A stretch of 64,000 nucleotides of DNA from JAIOQJ01 sp963718635 (GTDB lineage: Bacteria > Planctomycetota > Planctomycetia > Gemmatales > Gemmataceae), in assembly GCA_963718635.1 (NCBI GenBank), contig OY970367.1:930001-994000 (forward strand). Direction: 5' to 3'. This document shows positions 19,638 to 28,898 of this stretch, piece by piece. Position numbers and translations under genes: made by a program. Below the pieces are notes generated by a model that saw only the letters and a program-made list of their open reading frames with translations, had not been told where the DNA came from and did not search any database. The stretch's first letter is position 1; the number at the start of each line of letters is the position of its first letter.

Positions 19638-20525
19638 ATGGTAGCGATCCCAGACACTGAACCTGTAGCTTTTCAGGCGCTCGAGCAATTCAGCGAAAGG
19701 TTCCGCAATGTATTCAGCCGCGCTCAGCAACTTCGATGGTTTGCGTGCTATCTATGGGGTCTAGTCGAAACCAAAGGCCGGCGGAGCGTCGAGGCGATCG
19801 CTCGATCGCTCCCTGATGATTTGGTGGCTAAGGGATCCTCACCCTGCGCAATCGCTGCAACATTTCCTGAGTGGCAGCATCTGGCACGAACGCCGCTTGC
19901 TGCAACAGCTGCGCAGGCAGATGACTTCCATCGGCGAACCAGGATCGACGTGGGTGGTTCATGAAGCGGTATTTCTGAAGCGGGGCACACAGTCGGTCGG
20001 TGTCCGCCGTCAGTATTCCCGGGATCATCAGATGAAAGCGAATAGTCAGACGGCAGTGCTAATTGCACAAGTCGGCCCGAGCGGCTATCTGCCGCTGGCC
20101 ATCCGACTCTATTTGCCGCGCGCCTGGATGGACAAAGCCAAGCCATCGCAAGTTGCTGAGATTCCCGAAGATGAACGGCAGCCACTGAGCAAAGACGCAA
20201 TCGCCCGGCGCCTTCTCGAAGAGCTGTTAGCCGAAGGCGCCAGGCCCCATTCAATAGTTGCAACGAACGGCTTTGCTTCCTCGGTGGAGCTCAGTGAAAC
20301 AATTGCTGCCGCTCGGATAAATTGCGTCGAGAATCCCGACAAAGTGCAACAGGCCGAGCGCGGCCGTGAATGGCTCAAAGCCAACCTCGGCCTGGATCAT
20401 TTCGAGGGGCATCGTGGCGAGGCTGGCACCATCACACCGCCTTGGTGCTGACGGCCTTTGGCTTTCTGTCGCGTGAACGCCCGGACGAAATTCCTTCGTT
20501 TGCGGACAGCATCGATGACAGATAG
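19638..20525 (+). pseudogene. IS701-type transposase remnant, catalytically altered
   Basis: Across three reading frames a typical IS701-family protein is visible: RAQQLRWFACYLWGLVETKG, GRRSVEAIARSL, then DPHPAQSLQHFLSGSIWHE, VFLKRGTQSVGVRRQYS, GYLPLAIRLYLPRAWM, NLGLDHFEG and SWRGWHHHTALVLTAFGFL. Frames change near 19830 and 20405 and the span is an exact multiple of three. The usual catalytic VDE is VHE here and the second Asp segment reads VATNG, so two acidic residues of the DDE triad are replaced. No terminal repeats were recognised. I regard it as a decayed or repurposed relic. Confidence 0.75.
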
Positions 20526-20778
20526 ACGTATTCGAACCGTTAAAGGACACGCACTTCGTACTAGCTTAGGGGCACTCGAAATCGAATTTTCTGTTTCGCT
20601 CGTTTCAACGATTCCACGCTCCTCAACCGAACGAAAACTTGCTGGCTTCGCCGGGTGCACCAACCGACCTGACAAATTGGCATCTCCCCCTTCAAGCGCA
20701 CTGGCGACGCGTTTTCGGTAAGAAGAACTCGGCAAAAAAACAAAACGAAATAAAGCATGAAGTACAGGAATAAGTTCG

Positions 20779-21741
20779 ATGTACCTCGGCATTGAAATCG
20801 GCGGCACGAAACTTCAGCTCGGCATAGGGGATGGCAACGGTCTGATCCAGGCCCTCTGGCGTGGAACCGTTGACGTAGTAGCCGGCGCGGAAGGAATTCG
20901 AAAGCAGATCGTCACGGCCGTTCCGAAGCTCTTCGCATCCAGTGGGCTTCCGCATTCCAACTTATTGGCCGTGGGTGTTGGTTTCGGCGGCCCGGTCGAT
21001 GATGCCGCGCAGTGCATCATCAAGTCGCATCAGGTCGTGGGCTGGGATTCTTTTCCTCTTGGCAACTGGCTCGCAACTGCGCGAGGCGCCCCTGCCGTGC
21101 TCGGCAACGATGCCGACGCTGCCGGATTGGCCGAGGCTCTGTACGGCGCCGCCAAGGACTGTTCACCGCTCTTTTACATCACCATCGGTTCGGGCATCGG
21201 CGGCGGCTTTGTCGTCGATGGCAACCTCTATCGTGCGGCCGGTCGAGGCGCGGCGGAGATCGGACACCTCCGAGTTCTATCGCCCGATCGATTAACTCCT
21301 TCGCTCGTTCCACTCGAGCAAGTCGCTTCCGGTTGGGCGATTGGTCGGCGAGCGACGACTTTGCTGGAAACAGGTGAAGGCCGGCAATCACTGTTATGGC
21401 AGTTCGCTCAAGCTGATCCCGAAAAGGCAACGGGCGAGATGGTGGGTCGAGCCGTAAACGAAGGCGATGCTTTTGCCAAAACGATACTGGACGAAGCCAT
21501 TAGTGCGCTGGCCGATGCGATTTGTGCCGTTATCGTACTCGTCTGCCCTCGCCGAATTGTAATCGGCGGCGGTGTCTCGCTGATCGGCGAACGGTGTTTT
21601 TTTTCTCCGTTGCGGCAGTTGGTGGCCGAACGCGTCTTCCCCCCTTTCGCGGGGCTGACGGACATCGTTCCTGCGGCACTAGGAGAAACAGTCGTGGTGC
21701 ATGGCGCCATCGCTCTGGCAAAGAGGCGGTTTCACGGATAG
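20779..21741 (+). CDS. ROK-family kinase (glucokinase-like)
   Basis: 320 residues in one intact frame. ATP-binding YLGIEIGGTKLQLGIGD at the N-terminus, VLGNDADAAGLAEALYGA, FYITIGSGIGGGFVVDGNLY and GRGAAEIGHLRVL for the sugar site, and RRIVIGGGVSLIGE near the C-terminus. The second Cys-rich zinc motif common to many ROK repressors and glucokinases is absent, and there is no DNA-binding domain, so it is an enzyme. Likely substrate glucose or another hexose. Second ROK kinase in the window (compare 10265-11217). trpF starts 73 bp downstream. Confidence 0.87.
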   Translation: MYLGIEIGGTKLQLGIGDGNGLIQALWRGTVDVVAGAEGIRKQIVTAVPKLFASSGLPHSNLLAVGVGFGGPVDDAAQCIIKSHQVVGWDSFPLGNWLATARGAPAVLGNDADAAGLAEALYGAAKDCSPLFYITIGSGIGGGFVVDGNLYRAAGRGAAEIGHLRVLSPDRLTPSLVPLEQVASGWAIGRRATTLLETGEGRQSLLWQFAQADPEKATGEMVGRAVNEGDAFAKTILDEAISALADAICAVIVLVCPRRIVIGGGVSLIGERCFFSPLRQLVAERVFPPFAGLTDIVPAALGETVVVHGAIALAKRRFHG

Positions 21742-21814
21742 AATCCATTCGTAGAATATTTCTCATCATGTCGCTTTTTGCCGGGCGAAATCATTCGTTT
21801 CAGCGCGGTATCCT

Positions 21815-22471
21815 ATGCCGGTTCCCATTCGCATCAAGATTTGCGGCGTGACGACTGTGGACGACGTGCAGGCCTCAGTCGATGCCGGTGCAGACGGCAT
21901 TGGCATCAACTTCCATCCCGGTTCTCTTCGCTACGTGCGTCCGGAGTCGGTTGAGCATCTTCTTCGTGCCCTGCCGCCATTAGTTAGTGCTGTCGGCGTG
22001 TTCGTTGCTCAACCACTGTTGCAAGTTCGCAATTCGGCGCAGCGCCTCGGGTTGCATGCCATTCAATGGCATGGGGAAAATCGGGACGCGATTGACGTTC
22101 ACCCCATTCCGCTAATCGCTGCCTACCGGGTTCGCGATCGACAGAGTCTCGACTGGATCATGACTGATTTGAAACGCTGTACCGATGCCGGGTGTGGACC
22201 CGCCGCCATCCTCGTCGATGCCTTTGTCGAAGGCCAAGAAGGGGGCACGGGTAAGCAAGCTCCGTGGGAGCTGCTTGCCGATTTTACGCCCGGGCTGCCG
22301 CTGATTCTTGCCGGCGGATTGAATCCGGATAACATCGCCGAAGCCATCCGCATCGTCCGCCCGTGGGGTGTTGATGTGGCGAGCGGCGTCGAAGCCTCAC
22401 CCGGAAAAAAGGATCGTGGGAAGGTAATGCGCTTCGTTGCCAATGCTCGCGCAGCCGCCGCTTGCCTATAA
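21815..22471 (+). CDS. trpF: Phosphoribosylanthranilate isomerase
   Basis: 218 residues, a TIM barrel catalysing the third step of tryptophan synthesis. RIKICGVTTVDDVQASVDAG at the N-terminus carries the catalytic Cys. GADGIGINFHPGSLRYV, AIQWHGE, ILVDAF with the catalytic Asp, LILAGGLNPDNI and WGVDVASGVEASPGKKD are further family signatures, the last two forming the phosphate site. It stands apart from other trp genes. A complete insertion sequence sits 32 bp downstream. Confidence 0.94.
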   Translation: MPVPIRIKICGVTTVDDVQASVDAGADGIGINFHPGSLRYVRPESVEHLLRALPPLVSAVGVFVAQPLLQVRNSAQRLGLHAIQWHGENRDAIDVHPIPLIAAYRVRDRQSLDWIMTDLKRCTDAGCGPAAILVDAFVEGQEGGTGKQAPWELLADFTPGLPLILAGGLNPDNIAEAIRIVRPWGVDVASGVEASPGKKDRGKVMRFVANARAAAACL

Positions 22472-22503
22472 CAACTCTTCCCACCCTCCCCCCAGCTTTG
22501 TGG

Positions 22504-24235
22504 CTGACTATTGCCCACAAGTGTAGGGGTGAGCGGTGGGGTGACTGCAATTTCTTGCGAGAGCACATTGACTTTGTAGAGAAGTGCTTTGTTGGTTCCA
22601 AGAATCTCAAGTGAACCGTTTCAGAATGTGATTTGAGTTTCGAATTGAGAGATGGATGTACAAATGCCGGCAGGCGTCTCGGCGAGACGCATTGAAGAAT
22701 TGAAATAACGAACAAGGGGGTGCAGTTGAAAAATCAGCATTGGCTGCGGCCGAGGCTGTAGCCTGCGACGAGAATGGTTAGATCGCGCCAGCCACGCCAA
22801 AGGGTGCGCACGCCGGGCATGCCGTCGGACTTGCGATTGAGATGTCCGCCGAGCCGGCCGATCCACAAAATGGCTTGCCGCACAGTCGGCACGGGCGTGT
22901 CGGCGGTGAGAGGTTTCTTCTCAAACTTGGCGAAAAGCGATTTCCAGGCGTAGTCGCTCAGGATGATGGTGCAAGGCGCGTTCGGTTCTTGGCGAGCCAG
23001 ATCACGCAGAGCAACGATGCGGACGGCGATCATCGAATAGAGCATCAGTGCTTTAGTCAGGCGCTCGGCGGTTTCCAGTTCGAGTTTTTCCGCCTGGCAA
23101 CCGCTCTTGAGGGTCAAATGAAAACACTCGATGTGCCAACGGATTTTGTAGATCCTCAGAACCTCGACGATCTCGGCACAGGTGCTAGCGGGTTCGGTCG
23201 TCCACAACAGCCAGTTCAACGGTTCGACGCCAGGCGGCGCCTTGATCTCGCGGACTTCGATCAAACTCCAGACGACGGGCTTTCGGTGCGGATGTTTTTT
23301 GAGATTGGGTGTGATCGTAAGTGTAACCGAGCGCAACTCGCACTTTGCTCTGCGTTTGGATTGGCCCTGTTTAGGAGGAACCTCGACGATGCAACCGCCG
23401 CGAACCGGAGCGGCACGGACGGCTTCCATCGATTTGTCGATCGGTCCGTCAACCGAACGATTTTGAGCGGCGCGGATGACGGCGCCATGCGGAGAATCTG
23501 TGATGCGTTGTAGAACTTCGTGGATGTCCCCTTCACGATCCATGATGTGGATCAAGCGAGGTTGTTCGTTCTCGGCCAAATGGGCTATCGCGGCTTCAGA
23601 CTCTTCGATGCCGCGCAGCCATTTATGGCTCTCCTTTTCCTCAATGGGCCGACTGGGATCGGGAGGAGTTGGATCGACAGACCGACTCCAATAGTATTGG
23701 TCGAACAGGCCCAAAGGCACGCCGTCCAGGCGAAGAGCCAGGGTCGAATGCAAATGCAGACCGCGAGCGAGCGGGGAATCATTGAGCAAGCCAAGCCCTG
23801 TCGTAAACTTGAGGTGTGTGTAGTTAAGTGAGGTAGAATCTTGAACCACCAAAACAACAGCTTGGCCGCGACAGGCATTGGCCGTGGCTTTGACCAACGG
23901 CTGCAAAAAGAGTTCGATCGGCAGTCGTTCGTTGCTAAAGAAACGATAAGTTGCCTTGGCTTCAGCGGCAGAGCCGCACGCTTGCGGAAAACTATCGAGG
24001 GGCTGCGCCGCCAAGGTCGCCAGAGTCTGAGCATACCGGGTATTCAAGCGTCCGTCGGGCATCTCAGCGAACCCGGCGACTTGCGAAGCCCAAACTTTAG
24101 CGTCAGCGCAAATAGGAGCTGTGGCAGCCATGGTGTTACTCCAAACACTACTGAACTTCCGTGTGGTCAATGAATAGTAGCGCCGCAGCTGAAAGAAGTG
24201 AAGACCCTCCCTAAAAAATTGTGGGTAATAGTCAG
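22504..24235 (-). mobile_element. Tn5/IS50-like insertion sequence (IS4 family), complete
   Basis: A 1732-bp element. The left end begins CTGACTATTGCCCACAAGT at 22504 and the right end, read inwards, is CTGACTATTACCCACAATT from 24235. Both resemble the 19-bp outer end of Tn5. The 12 bases CCAGCTTTGTGG occur directly before (22492-22503) and after (24236-24247) as a target duplication. It contains one intact transposase on the minus strand, with about 230 bp of non-coding DNA on the left. The perfect duplication and intact gene suggest a recent insertion. Confidence 0.88.
22734..24131 (-). CDS. IS4-family (IS50-like) transposase
   Basis: 465 residues from the ATG at 24131; in-frame codons upstream extend past the inverted repeat and are not part of the gene. 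The catalytic triad is visible: Asp98 in VVQDST, Asp198 in IMDREGD and Glu335 in YKIRWHIECFHLTLK, which matches the Y-2-R-3-E-6-K signature of IS4 transposases. The N-terminal WASQVAGFAEMPDGRLNTRY is the usual DNA-binding start, and EKESHKWLRGIEES is the W-loop region. The spacing of the triad is close to that of Tn5 transposase. No frame breaks. Confidence 0.92.
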   Translation of the reverse strand: MAATAPICADAKVWASQVAGFAEMPDGRLNTRYAQTLATLAAQPLDSFPQACGSAAEAKATYRFFSNERLPIELFLQPLVKATANACRGQAVVLVVQDSTSLNYTHLKFTTGLGLLNDSPLARGLHLHSTLALRLDGVPLGLFDQYYWSRSVDPTPPDPSRPIEEKESHKWLRGIEESEAAIAHLAENEQPRLIHIMDREGDIHEVLQRITDSPHGAVIRAAQNRSVDGPIDKSMEAVRAAPVRGGCIVEVPPKQGQSKRRAKCELRSVTLTITPNLKKHPHRKPVVWSLIEVREIKAPPGVEPLNWLLWTTEPASTCAEIVEVLRIYKIRWHIECFHLTLKSGCQAEKLELETAERLTKALMLYSMIAVRIVALRDLARQEPNAPCTIILSDYAWKSLFAKFEKKPLTADTPVPTVRQAILWIGRLGGHLNRKSDGMPGVRTLWRGWRDLTILVAGYSLGRSQC

Positions 24236-24322
24236 CCAGCTTTGTGGGGGGAGGGCAGGGTGGGGGGAACGGCTGCAAGTATCGCTTCTGTTATTGATAG
24301 GCGAGCCTCGGCCCCCACATTG

Positions 24323-24350
24323 CCCTCCCCCTGCAAAGCCAGGGGGAGGG
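24323..24350. repeat. CCCTCCCCC hairpin repeat before folD
   Basis: Perfect 11-bp arms (CCCTCCCCCTG at 24323-24333, CAGGGGGAGGG at 24340-24350) around CAAAGC. The sequence split by the insertion element (CCCTCCCCCC before it, GGGGGGAGGG after it, loop AGCTTTGT) is the same kind of hairpin with the loop in reverse complement, so two copies once lay between trpF and folD. Confidence 0.7.
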
Positions 24351-24417
24351 TAAGCCCGTTCTCTACGACGGTTTCACCCTTCGCCAGAATTTATAGGTGT
24401 ACCCCTTGCGGTCCCTT

Positions 24418-25293
24418 ATGTCAGCAATCAAAATTGACGGCAACGCTCTTGCGAAAACAGTCCGCGCGGAGATTGCGGCGAAGGTGGCCGCGCACGTCGC
24501 CATCGGGCGGCAAAAGCCCGGCCTGGCGACGATTCTAGTGGGCGATGATCCCGCCAGTCACGTGTATGTCCGCAACAAACGCAAGGCGTGCGAACTAGCG
24601 GGCATGGCCAGCTTTCACCACGGCTTGCCAGGAACCGCGTCGCAAGCGGAAGTGCTGGAGCTGATAGCAAGGCTAAATTCGGACCCTGCCGTTCATGGAA
24701 TTCTCGTTCAGCTCCCGTTGCCCAAACATTTCGATGAGACTGCGGTTATCCGCGCGGTGAACCCCTTTAAAGACGTCGATGTGTTCCATCCGGAGAATGT
24801 CGGCTTGCTCGCTTCCGGGCATCCACGATTCCTACCTTGCACGCCCTTCGGCGTATGCCAGATGCTATCGCGCAGCGGCATCGAGACGCGAGGCAAACAC
24901 GCGGTGATCATTGGGCGCAGCAACATTGTCGGCAAGCCGCTCGCTCTCATCATGATGCAAAAGCGAACCGCCGATTTTCCCGAGGCTGGCGACGCCACCG
25001 TTACGGTTGTCCATCGCGGTACACGCGATCTGGCGGCCATCTGTCGGCAGGCCGACATTTTGGTGGCGGCCGTCGGCGTACCTCGTTTCGTCGTTCCCGA
25101 GATGGTAAAGCCCGGCGCTGCCGTTATCGACGTCGGCATTAACTCCGTCGATGGAAAACTGACGGGCGATGTTCGTGAAGACGTTGCCGAGGTTGCGGGT
25201 CATTTATCGCCGGTGCCGGGGGGCGTCGGCCCGATGACGATCACGATGCTATTGCACAATACGCTGCAAGCCGCGACAATTCGCCTTTCCTGA
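24418..25293 (+). CDS. folD: Bifunctional methylene-THF dehydrogenase / methenyl-THF cyclohydrolase
   Basis: 291 residues from the ATG at 24418. YVRNKRKACELAGM carries the catalytic Lys and Tyr, GILVQLPLPKHFDE and FLPCTPFGVCQML are folate-site signatures, VIIGRSNIVGKPLA is the NADP site and PVPGGVGPMTITML is the C-terminal signature. FolD interconverts 5,10-methylene- and 10-formyl-tetrahydrofolate for purine and fMet-tRNA synthesis. The enzyme is intact. Upstream lies the insertion element and the hairpin repeat at 24323, so its promoter may be influenced by the element's right end. Confidence 0.95.
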   Translation: MSAIKIDGNALAKTVRAEIAAKVAAHVAIGRQKPGLATILVGDDPASHVYVRNKRKACELAGMASFHHGLPGTASQAEVLELIARLNSDPAVHGILVQLPLPKHFDETAVIRAVNPFKDVDVFHPENVGLLASGHPRFLPCTPFGVCQMLSRSGIETRGKHAVIIGRSNIVGKPLALIMMQKRTADFPEAGDATVTVVHRGTRDLAAICRQADILVAAVGVPRFVVPEMVKPGAAVIDVGINSVDGKLTGDVREDVAEVAGHLSPVPGGVGPMTITMLLHNTLQAATIRLS

Positions 25294-25386
25294 ATAGATT
25301 TTCATAGACCGACTTTTCAACTCTCTCTCCGAGTGAAAGCATGATCTTCTCGCAGACCATCGACTCTTAATCAGCAGCGTTAATTC

Positions 25387-26592
25387 ATGAACCTGAACCT
25401 CAGCACCGCCACCCGGATCGGCATCAACACGCTAGGATTTCTCGGCCTCTGCGTGGCGCTCTATCTGGGTAAAACGGTCTTCATCCCACTGGTGATCGCC
25501 GCCATTCTGGCCGTCATCCTTTTCCCCGCTGCTAACTGGTTGCACACTCGTGCCCGTTTTCCGTGGGCGATCGCCTGCTTCTCGGTGATCGGCCTGCTCG
25601 TCTGCATCAACTTCGGCGTCTTTTTCGGCATCGCCCGGGCCGTGCCGCGCATCGTGCAGGATCTGCCCACCCCTAACAACTCGGAACAGCAGGAAGCGCT
25701 TTATCAAAAGGTTCGCACTCAGGTTGATCGCTTGTCGCCCGGCTCCATTGACGATGTTCTTCCGCCAAACCCCGCCAACTCGTCCGTCTTCGCCTACGTG
25801 AAGAAGACGCTGGAAGGCGAATATATCACCAACGAATTGATCAACCTCGGAAAGCTCGGCCTTGCGTGGCTTTGGCAAAGCATCCTCATCGTTTTCATCC
25901 TGCTGTTCCTGCTGCTCGAAGGCGACGTGCTCGCCCGTCAGATTCGGGAGATATTCGGCAACAGCAGCGTGATGCGCGGCAAGGTGACCTCCGTCTTGAA
26001 ACAGATGGCGGAATCTGTGCGCGCTTACCTCGTTTGGCGCACGATCGTCAATTGCGGGCTCGGCATCTTTCTCGGCGTGGTCTATCAGCTCGTCGGATTG
26101 CATCAGCCGTGGACTTGGGCGCTCATCACTGTTATTTTTTGCTATGTCCCTTATCTAGGCACCATTCTGGCGGGGATTCCGCCGGTTCTCGATGCATTTA
26201 TCTATACCTCGCCGATTCTGGCTCTGGTCATTCTTCTCTTGTATGCCGGCGTAGTGACTTTCGAAGGCTATATCATCGTCCCCGTCGTGATGGGGCGCAG
26301 CATGGATCTCAATGCGACCACGGTCATGCTCGCCTGCCTCTTCTGGGATCTCGTCTGGGGCACGCCGGGCCTTTTCCTGGCTATGCCATTGATGGCCGGA
26401 CTCCGCTCGGTTTGCATGCACGTGGAAGGCTGGGAAGCCTGGGGCAAGCTGATGAGCACAAGCCGATGGATATCGGAGAACGAAACGCGTACCCGGCTCA
26501 ACCGCATCGCCGACTCCATGAGCGACCCGGAAATCACCGTTGTTATGAACGGCGAAGCCGACGACCGCCCGCATTCCGTTTCCAAGAGATAG
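25387..26592 (+). CDS. AI-2E family transporter (PerM/YhhT-like permease)
   Basis: 401 residues with about eight membrane segments: two near the N-terminus (LGFLGLCVALYL, TVFIPLVIAAILAVIL), one at about 60-85, a long extracytoplasmic-type region (about 90-150), then clustered segments from about 160 to 345. Family features are the LYLGKTVFIPLVIA start, VWRTIVNCGLGIFLGVVYQL and the late YAGVVTFEGYIIVPVVMG followed by FWDLVWGTPGLFLAMPL. Members move small molecules or ions, with autoinducer-2 export and Na+/H+ exchange proposed; the substrate is not predictable here. The C-terminal 45 residues are soluble. Confidence 0.88.
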   Translation: MNLNLSTATRIGINTLGFLGLCVALYLGKTVFIPLVIAAILAVILFPAANWLHTRARFPWAIACFSVIGLLVCINFGVFFGIARAVPRIVQDLPTPNNSEQQEALYQKVRTQVDRLSPGSIDDVLPPNPANSSVFAYVKKTLEGEYITNELINLGKLGLAWLWQSILIVFILLFLLLEGDVLARQIREIFGNSSVMRGKVTSVLKQMAESVRAYLVWRTIVNCGLGIFLGVVYQLVGLHQPWTWALITVIFCYVPYLGTILAGIPPVLDAFIYTSPILALVILLLYAGVVTFEGYIIVPVVMGRSMDLNATTVMLACLFWDLVWGTPGLFLAMPLMAGLRSVCMHVEGWEAWGKLMSTSRWISENETRTRLNRIADSMSDPEITVVMNGEADDRPHSVSKR

Positions 26593-27013
26593 AAAGCGTA
26601 GTGCCGTTTCCAGAAGGTTGAAAGTTAGAATAACTGGCGCTTGAGCATCGAGCGTTCTATTTATGTTCATTCCGCAATCCGAATTCCGCGTTCCGCATTT
26701 CTGATGCGCGTTTTCCCACGATTTTCTTGCAAAGTCCCTTCAGGAAATATTTCCTGAAGGGACTTTGATTCATTCGTAACCGCGTTAGCCGGGTCCGCGC
26801 TTGCGCAGCGGGTATACCAGCTTAGGCGCGGTTATTTTGGATTTCTTAAAATTCATTGTTCAAGCGACTGCGGGCACCTTCGAGGGAAGCGCTTCGTCCC
26901 GGTGAGAAACGAGCACGACCCGGTCACGTGGTATTCACGCGTCTTTCGGTTCGCGGGCGACACTATTCCCGGCGCCGTGTCGTTGAAAATCCAGAATCTG
27001 CCACCCGCCCGGT
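26593..27013. other. Intergenic stretch with repeats
   Basis: 421 bp between the permease and the converging kinase gene, with no credible gene. It holds degenerate short repeats of the CCGCAATCCGAATTCCG kind (26673-26700), palindrome copy 3, and a GTTAGCCGGG-TCCGCGCTTGCGCAGCGG repeat segment near 26786. Confidence 0.65.
26708..26767 (-). repeat. GGAAATATTTCC palindrome, copy 3 (longest)
   Basis: Perfect 38-bp palindrome at 26730-26767 (19-base arm from CAAAGTCCC to GGAAAT). The family tail is on the left and inverted (GCGTTTTCCCACGATTTTCT), so the copy is in minus orientation. Confidence 0.88.
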
Positions 27014-28411
27014 TCACTTAATTAAAGGTCGCACCAAAAAGTACAGACCCACGAGAGCGCCAAGCAATGCCATCAAACCAACAGACGCCCAGAGCCAGCC
27101 CAAGTCGGCCTTTTTTGCCTTCGTTCGATATTTGGAATTGTTAAGCGACGACATGGATGTCAACGCCCCCTCGCCGGAAAGTGTTCCTGCCTGGGGCGAA
27201 TCCCATTCTTCCGGCTCGCCGCCGAGGTTGGAAAACGGGTCAGCATTCGCATCAATGCGCGGAGCGTATTTGCTGGACACCGGTTGAATCGTTTCATGCG
27301 GCAGCGGCTCGACGGCGATCCAGTTCGTCGATTCCTGTCCTGAAAACGGTAGCAGCGCGGCCGCCAAATCCGCGCCATGCTGATAGCGATCGTCCGGCTT
27401 CTTAGCCATCATTTTTTGGACGATGATCGCCACTTCAATCGGGACGTCGGCACGCAGAGTATTGAGTGGCGCTGCATCTTCGGTGCTGTGGCGCACCAGC
27501 TTCTCCATCGTTGTGCCGCCCTTGAAGGGCACATTGCCCGTCAGCAGGTAGTAGAGCGTGCAACCCAGGCTGTAAAGGTCGGCCCGGCCATCGAGATCGT
27601 GCAGGCTTCGGGCCTGTTCCGGCGAAAGATAGTCAGGCGTGCCCATGACCGTCTTCATGTTCGTCTCGATCGAATCGCTTTCGGGCGTACCGTCTTCAGA
27701 GGTGCTAATGCGCGCAAGCCCGAAATCGAGGATCTTGACGATTGACGAGCCAACCCCTGCTTTGGTCTTTGTTTTTTGCACCAGCAAATTGGCCGGCTTG
27801 ATATCGCGGTGGACCATGCCGATATCGTGGGCGTATTGCAAGCCGAGGGCTACCTGTCGGATATAATCGCAGGCTTGTGTGACCGGCAGCGGGCCGTGCT
27901 CTTTGACGAGGTCGTGGAGGTTGGGGCCGTCGACGAATTCCATTACCAAAAAGCAGCGCTCGCCGATCTGATTGGCGTCGAAGGCGGTGACGATGTTCGG
28001 GTGGCTGAGCTTGGCAGCAGCTTTCACTTCGCGATGGAACAGCTGCCGAGCCCGTTCCGTCTTGACAAGATTGCTGTTCAGAATCTTCAAGGCGACGACA
28101 CGCCCCATTGTCATATGCTCGGCCTTGAAGACCCGCCCCATGCCTCCCCGGCCCAATTCATCGAGGATCCGATATTGGCCCATCACGAAGCCATCGGTGC
28201 GCCCGACCAGCAGGCGCTCTGCCTGGAATTTGGTCAGCAGGCCCTGTTCGATCAGCCCGCGGGCGATTTGGCGACTCCGATCGGTAGCCGGCATCTGGCC
28301 GACCGCTCGTTGCAGCCGGTCGGCCGAGACGAGGCCGCTTTCGCGGACGCATTGAAGAAATTTTTCCTTACCCTGTGTTGTCTGCTGTTGTTGAGGGAGT
28401 GATTCCGTCAT
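27014..28411 (-). CDS. Membrane-anchored Ser/Thr protein kinase (Hanks type)
   Basis: 465 residues from the ATG at 28411, which follows AAGGTGC. The first about 80 residues are a helical domain (LVSADRLQRAV, GLIEQGLLTKFQAERLLVG) common before planctomycete kinases. The kinase domain (about 83-345) has GRGGMGRVF, Lys in VALKIL, HRDIKPANLL, DFGLA, GTPDYLSPEQA and YSLGCTLYYLLTG, so it should be active. A low-complexity acidic stretch leads to one transmembrane helix (about 440-462, LGWLWASVGLMALLGALVG) near the C-terminus. There is no PASTA or other recognised extracellular sensor, as the chain ends soon after the helix. Confidence 0.92.
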   Translation of the reverse strand: MTESLPQQQQTTQGKEKFLQCVRESGLVSADRLQRAVGQMPATDRSRQIARGLIEQGLLTKFQAERLLVGRTDGFVMGQYRILDELGRGGMGRVFKAEHMTMGRVVALKILNSNLVKTERARQLFHREVKAAAKLSHPNIVTAFDANQIGERCFLVMEFVDGPNLHDLVKEHGPLPVTQACDYIRQVALGLQYAHDIGMVHRDIKPANLLVQKTKTKAGVGSSIVKILDFGLARISTSEDGTPESDSIETNMKTVMGTPDYLSPEQARSLHDLDGRADLYSLGCTLYYLLTGNVPFKGGTTMEKLVRHSTEDAAPLNTLRADVPIEVAIIVQKMMAKKPDDRYQHGADLAAALLPFSGQESTNWIAVEPLPHETIQPVSSKYAPRIDANADPFSNLGGEPEEWDSPQAGTLSGEGALTSMSSLNNSKYRTKAKKADLGWLWASVGLMALLGALVGLYFLVRPLIK

Positions 28412-28898
28412 GATCGCACCTTGAAAGCAAAAGACAACCAACTGCCCGGGCGCGGACAATCGCGTACAGATAGACGGGCGAAGAGTGAACGCTTGCGCGG
28501 GAGAGATAGAAATTCAGCCTAACGACCGAACTTCCGAATCGGCAGGACCAATCAATGGTACACTTTCGCCTGCTGCAAGTTCTCATCAACTTAGACGATT
28601 CAAACGAGCATTTCGGCGACCGCGTTACGCATTTGTTACCATAGACGATTAGTTAAGGTAGGAAGATCCAAACTATCGGCGAGGCAGGCCGGGCTGAAAG
28701 CTGCGAAGCGGAAAACTTTAGCGGCCCCTAGATCTTACCTCAAAATTTCCACATTTCCCATCGCAATTCGATTTCATCAAGATTACACTGATTCTACCCG
28801 CCGAACCCGTCAGCGTTTCAGGCTGACATCGCTTCCTGTTGAATTGCTATTGCGACGCCGGAAATTTTCGGTGTTGTCATGCCAAGCTGGGGTAACTC
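28412..28898. other. Divergent intergenic region
   Basis: 487 bp between the diverging kinase and DUF1549/1553 genes. I see no credible gene and no strong repeat apart from TAGACGATT occurring twice (about 28593 and 28643). It should hold both promoters, but I cannot place them with confidence. Confidence 0.5.

Noticed and set aside
22567..22733. Separate gene fragment left of the transposase
   Set aside because: It lies inside the insertion element's non-coding left end; only weak short frames are present.
25432..26103. 223-codon minus-strand frame inside the permease gene
   Set aside because: The Asp/Glu-rich, His-rich product is the typical antisense of a hydrophobic membrane protein.
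26856..27287. 143-codon plus-strand frame overlapping the Ser/Thr kinase C-terminus
   Set aside because: Arg-rich low-complexity product, antisense to the kinase tail, with no homology motif.
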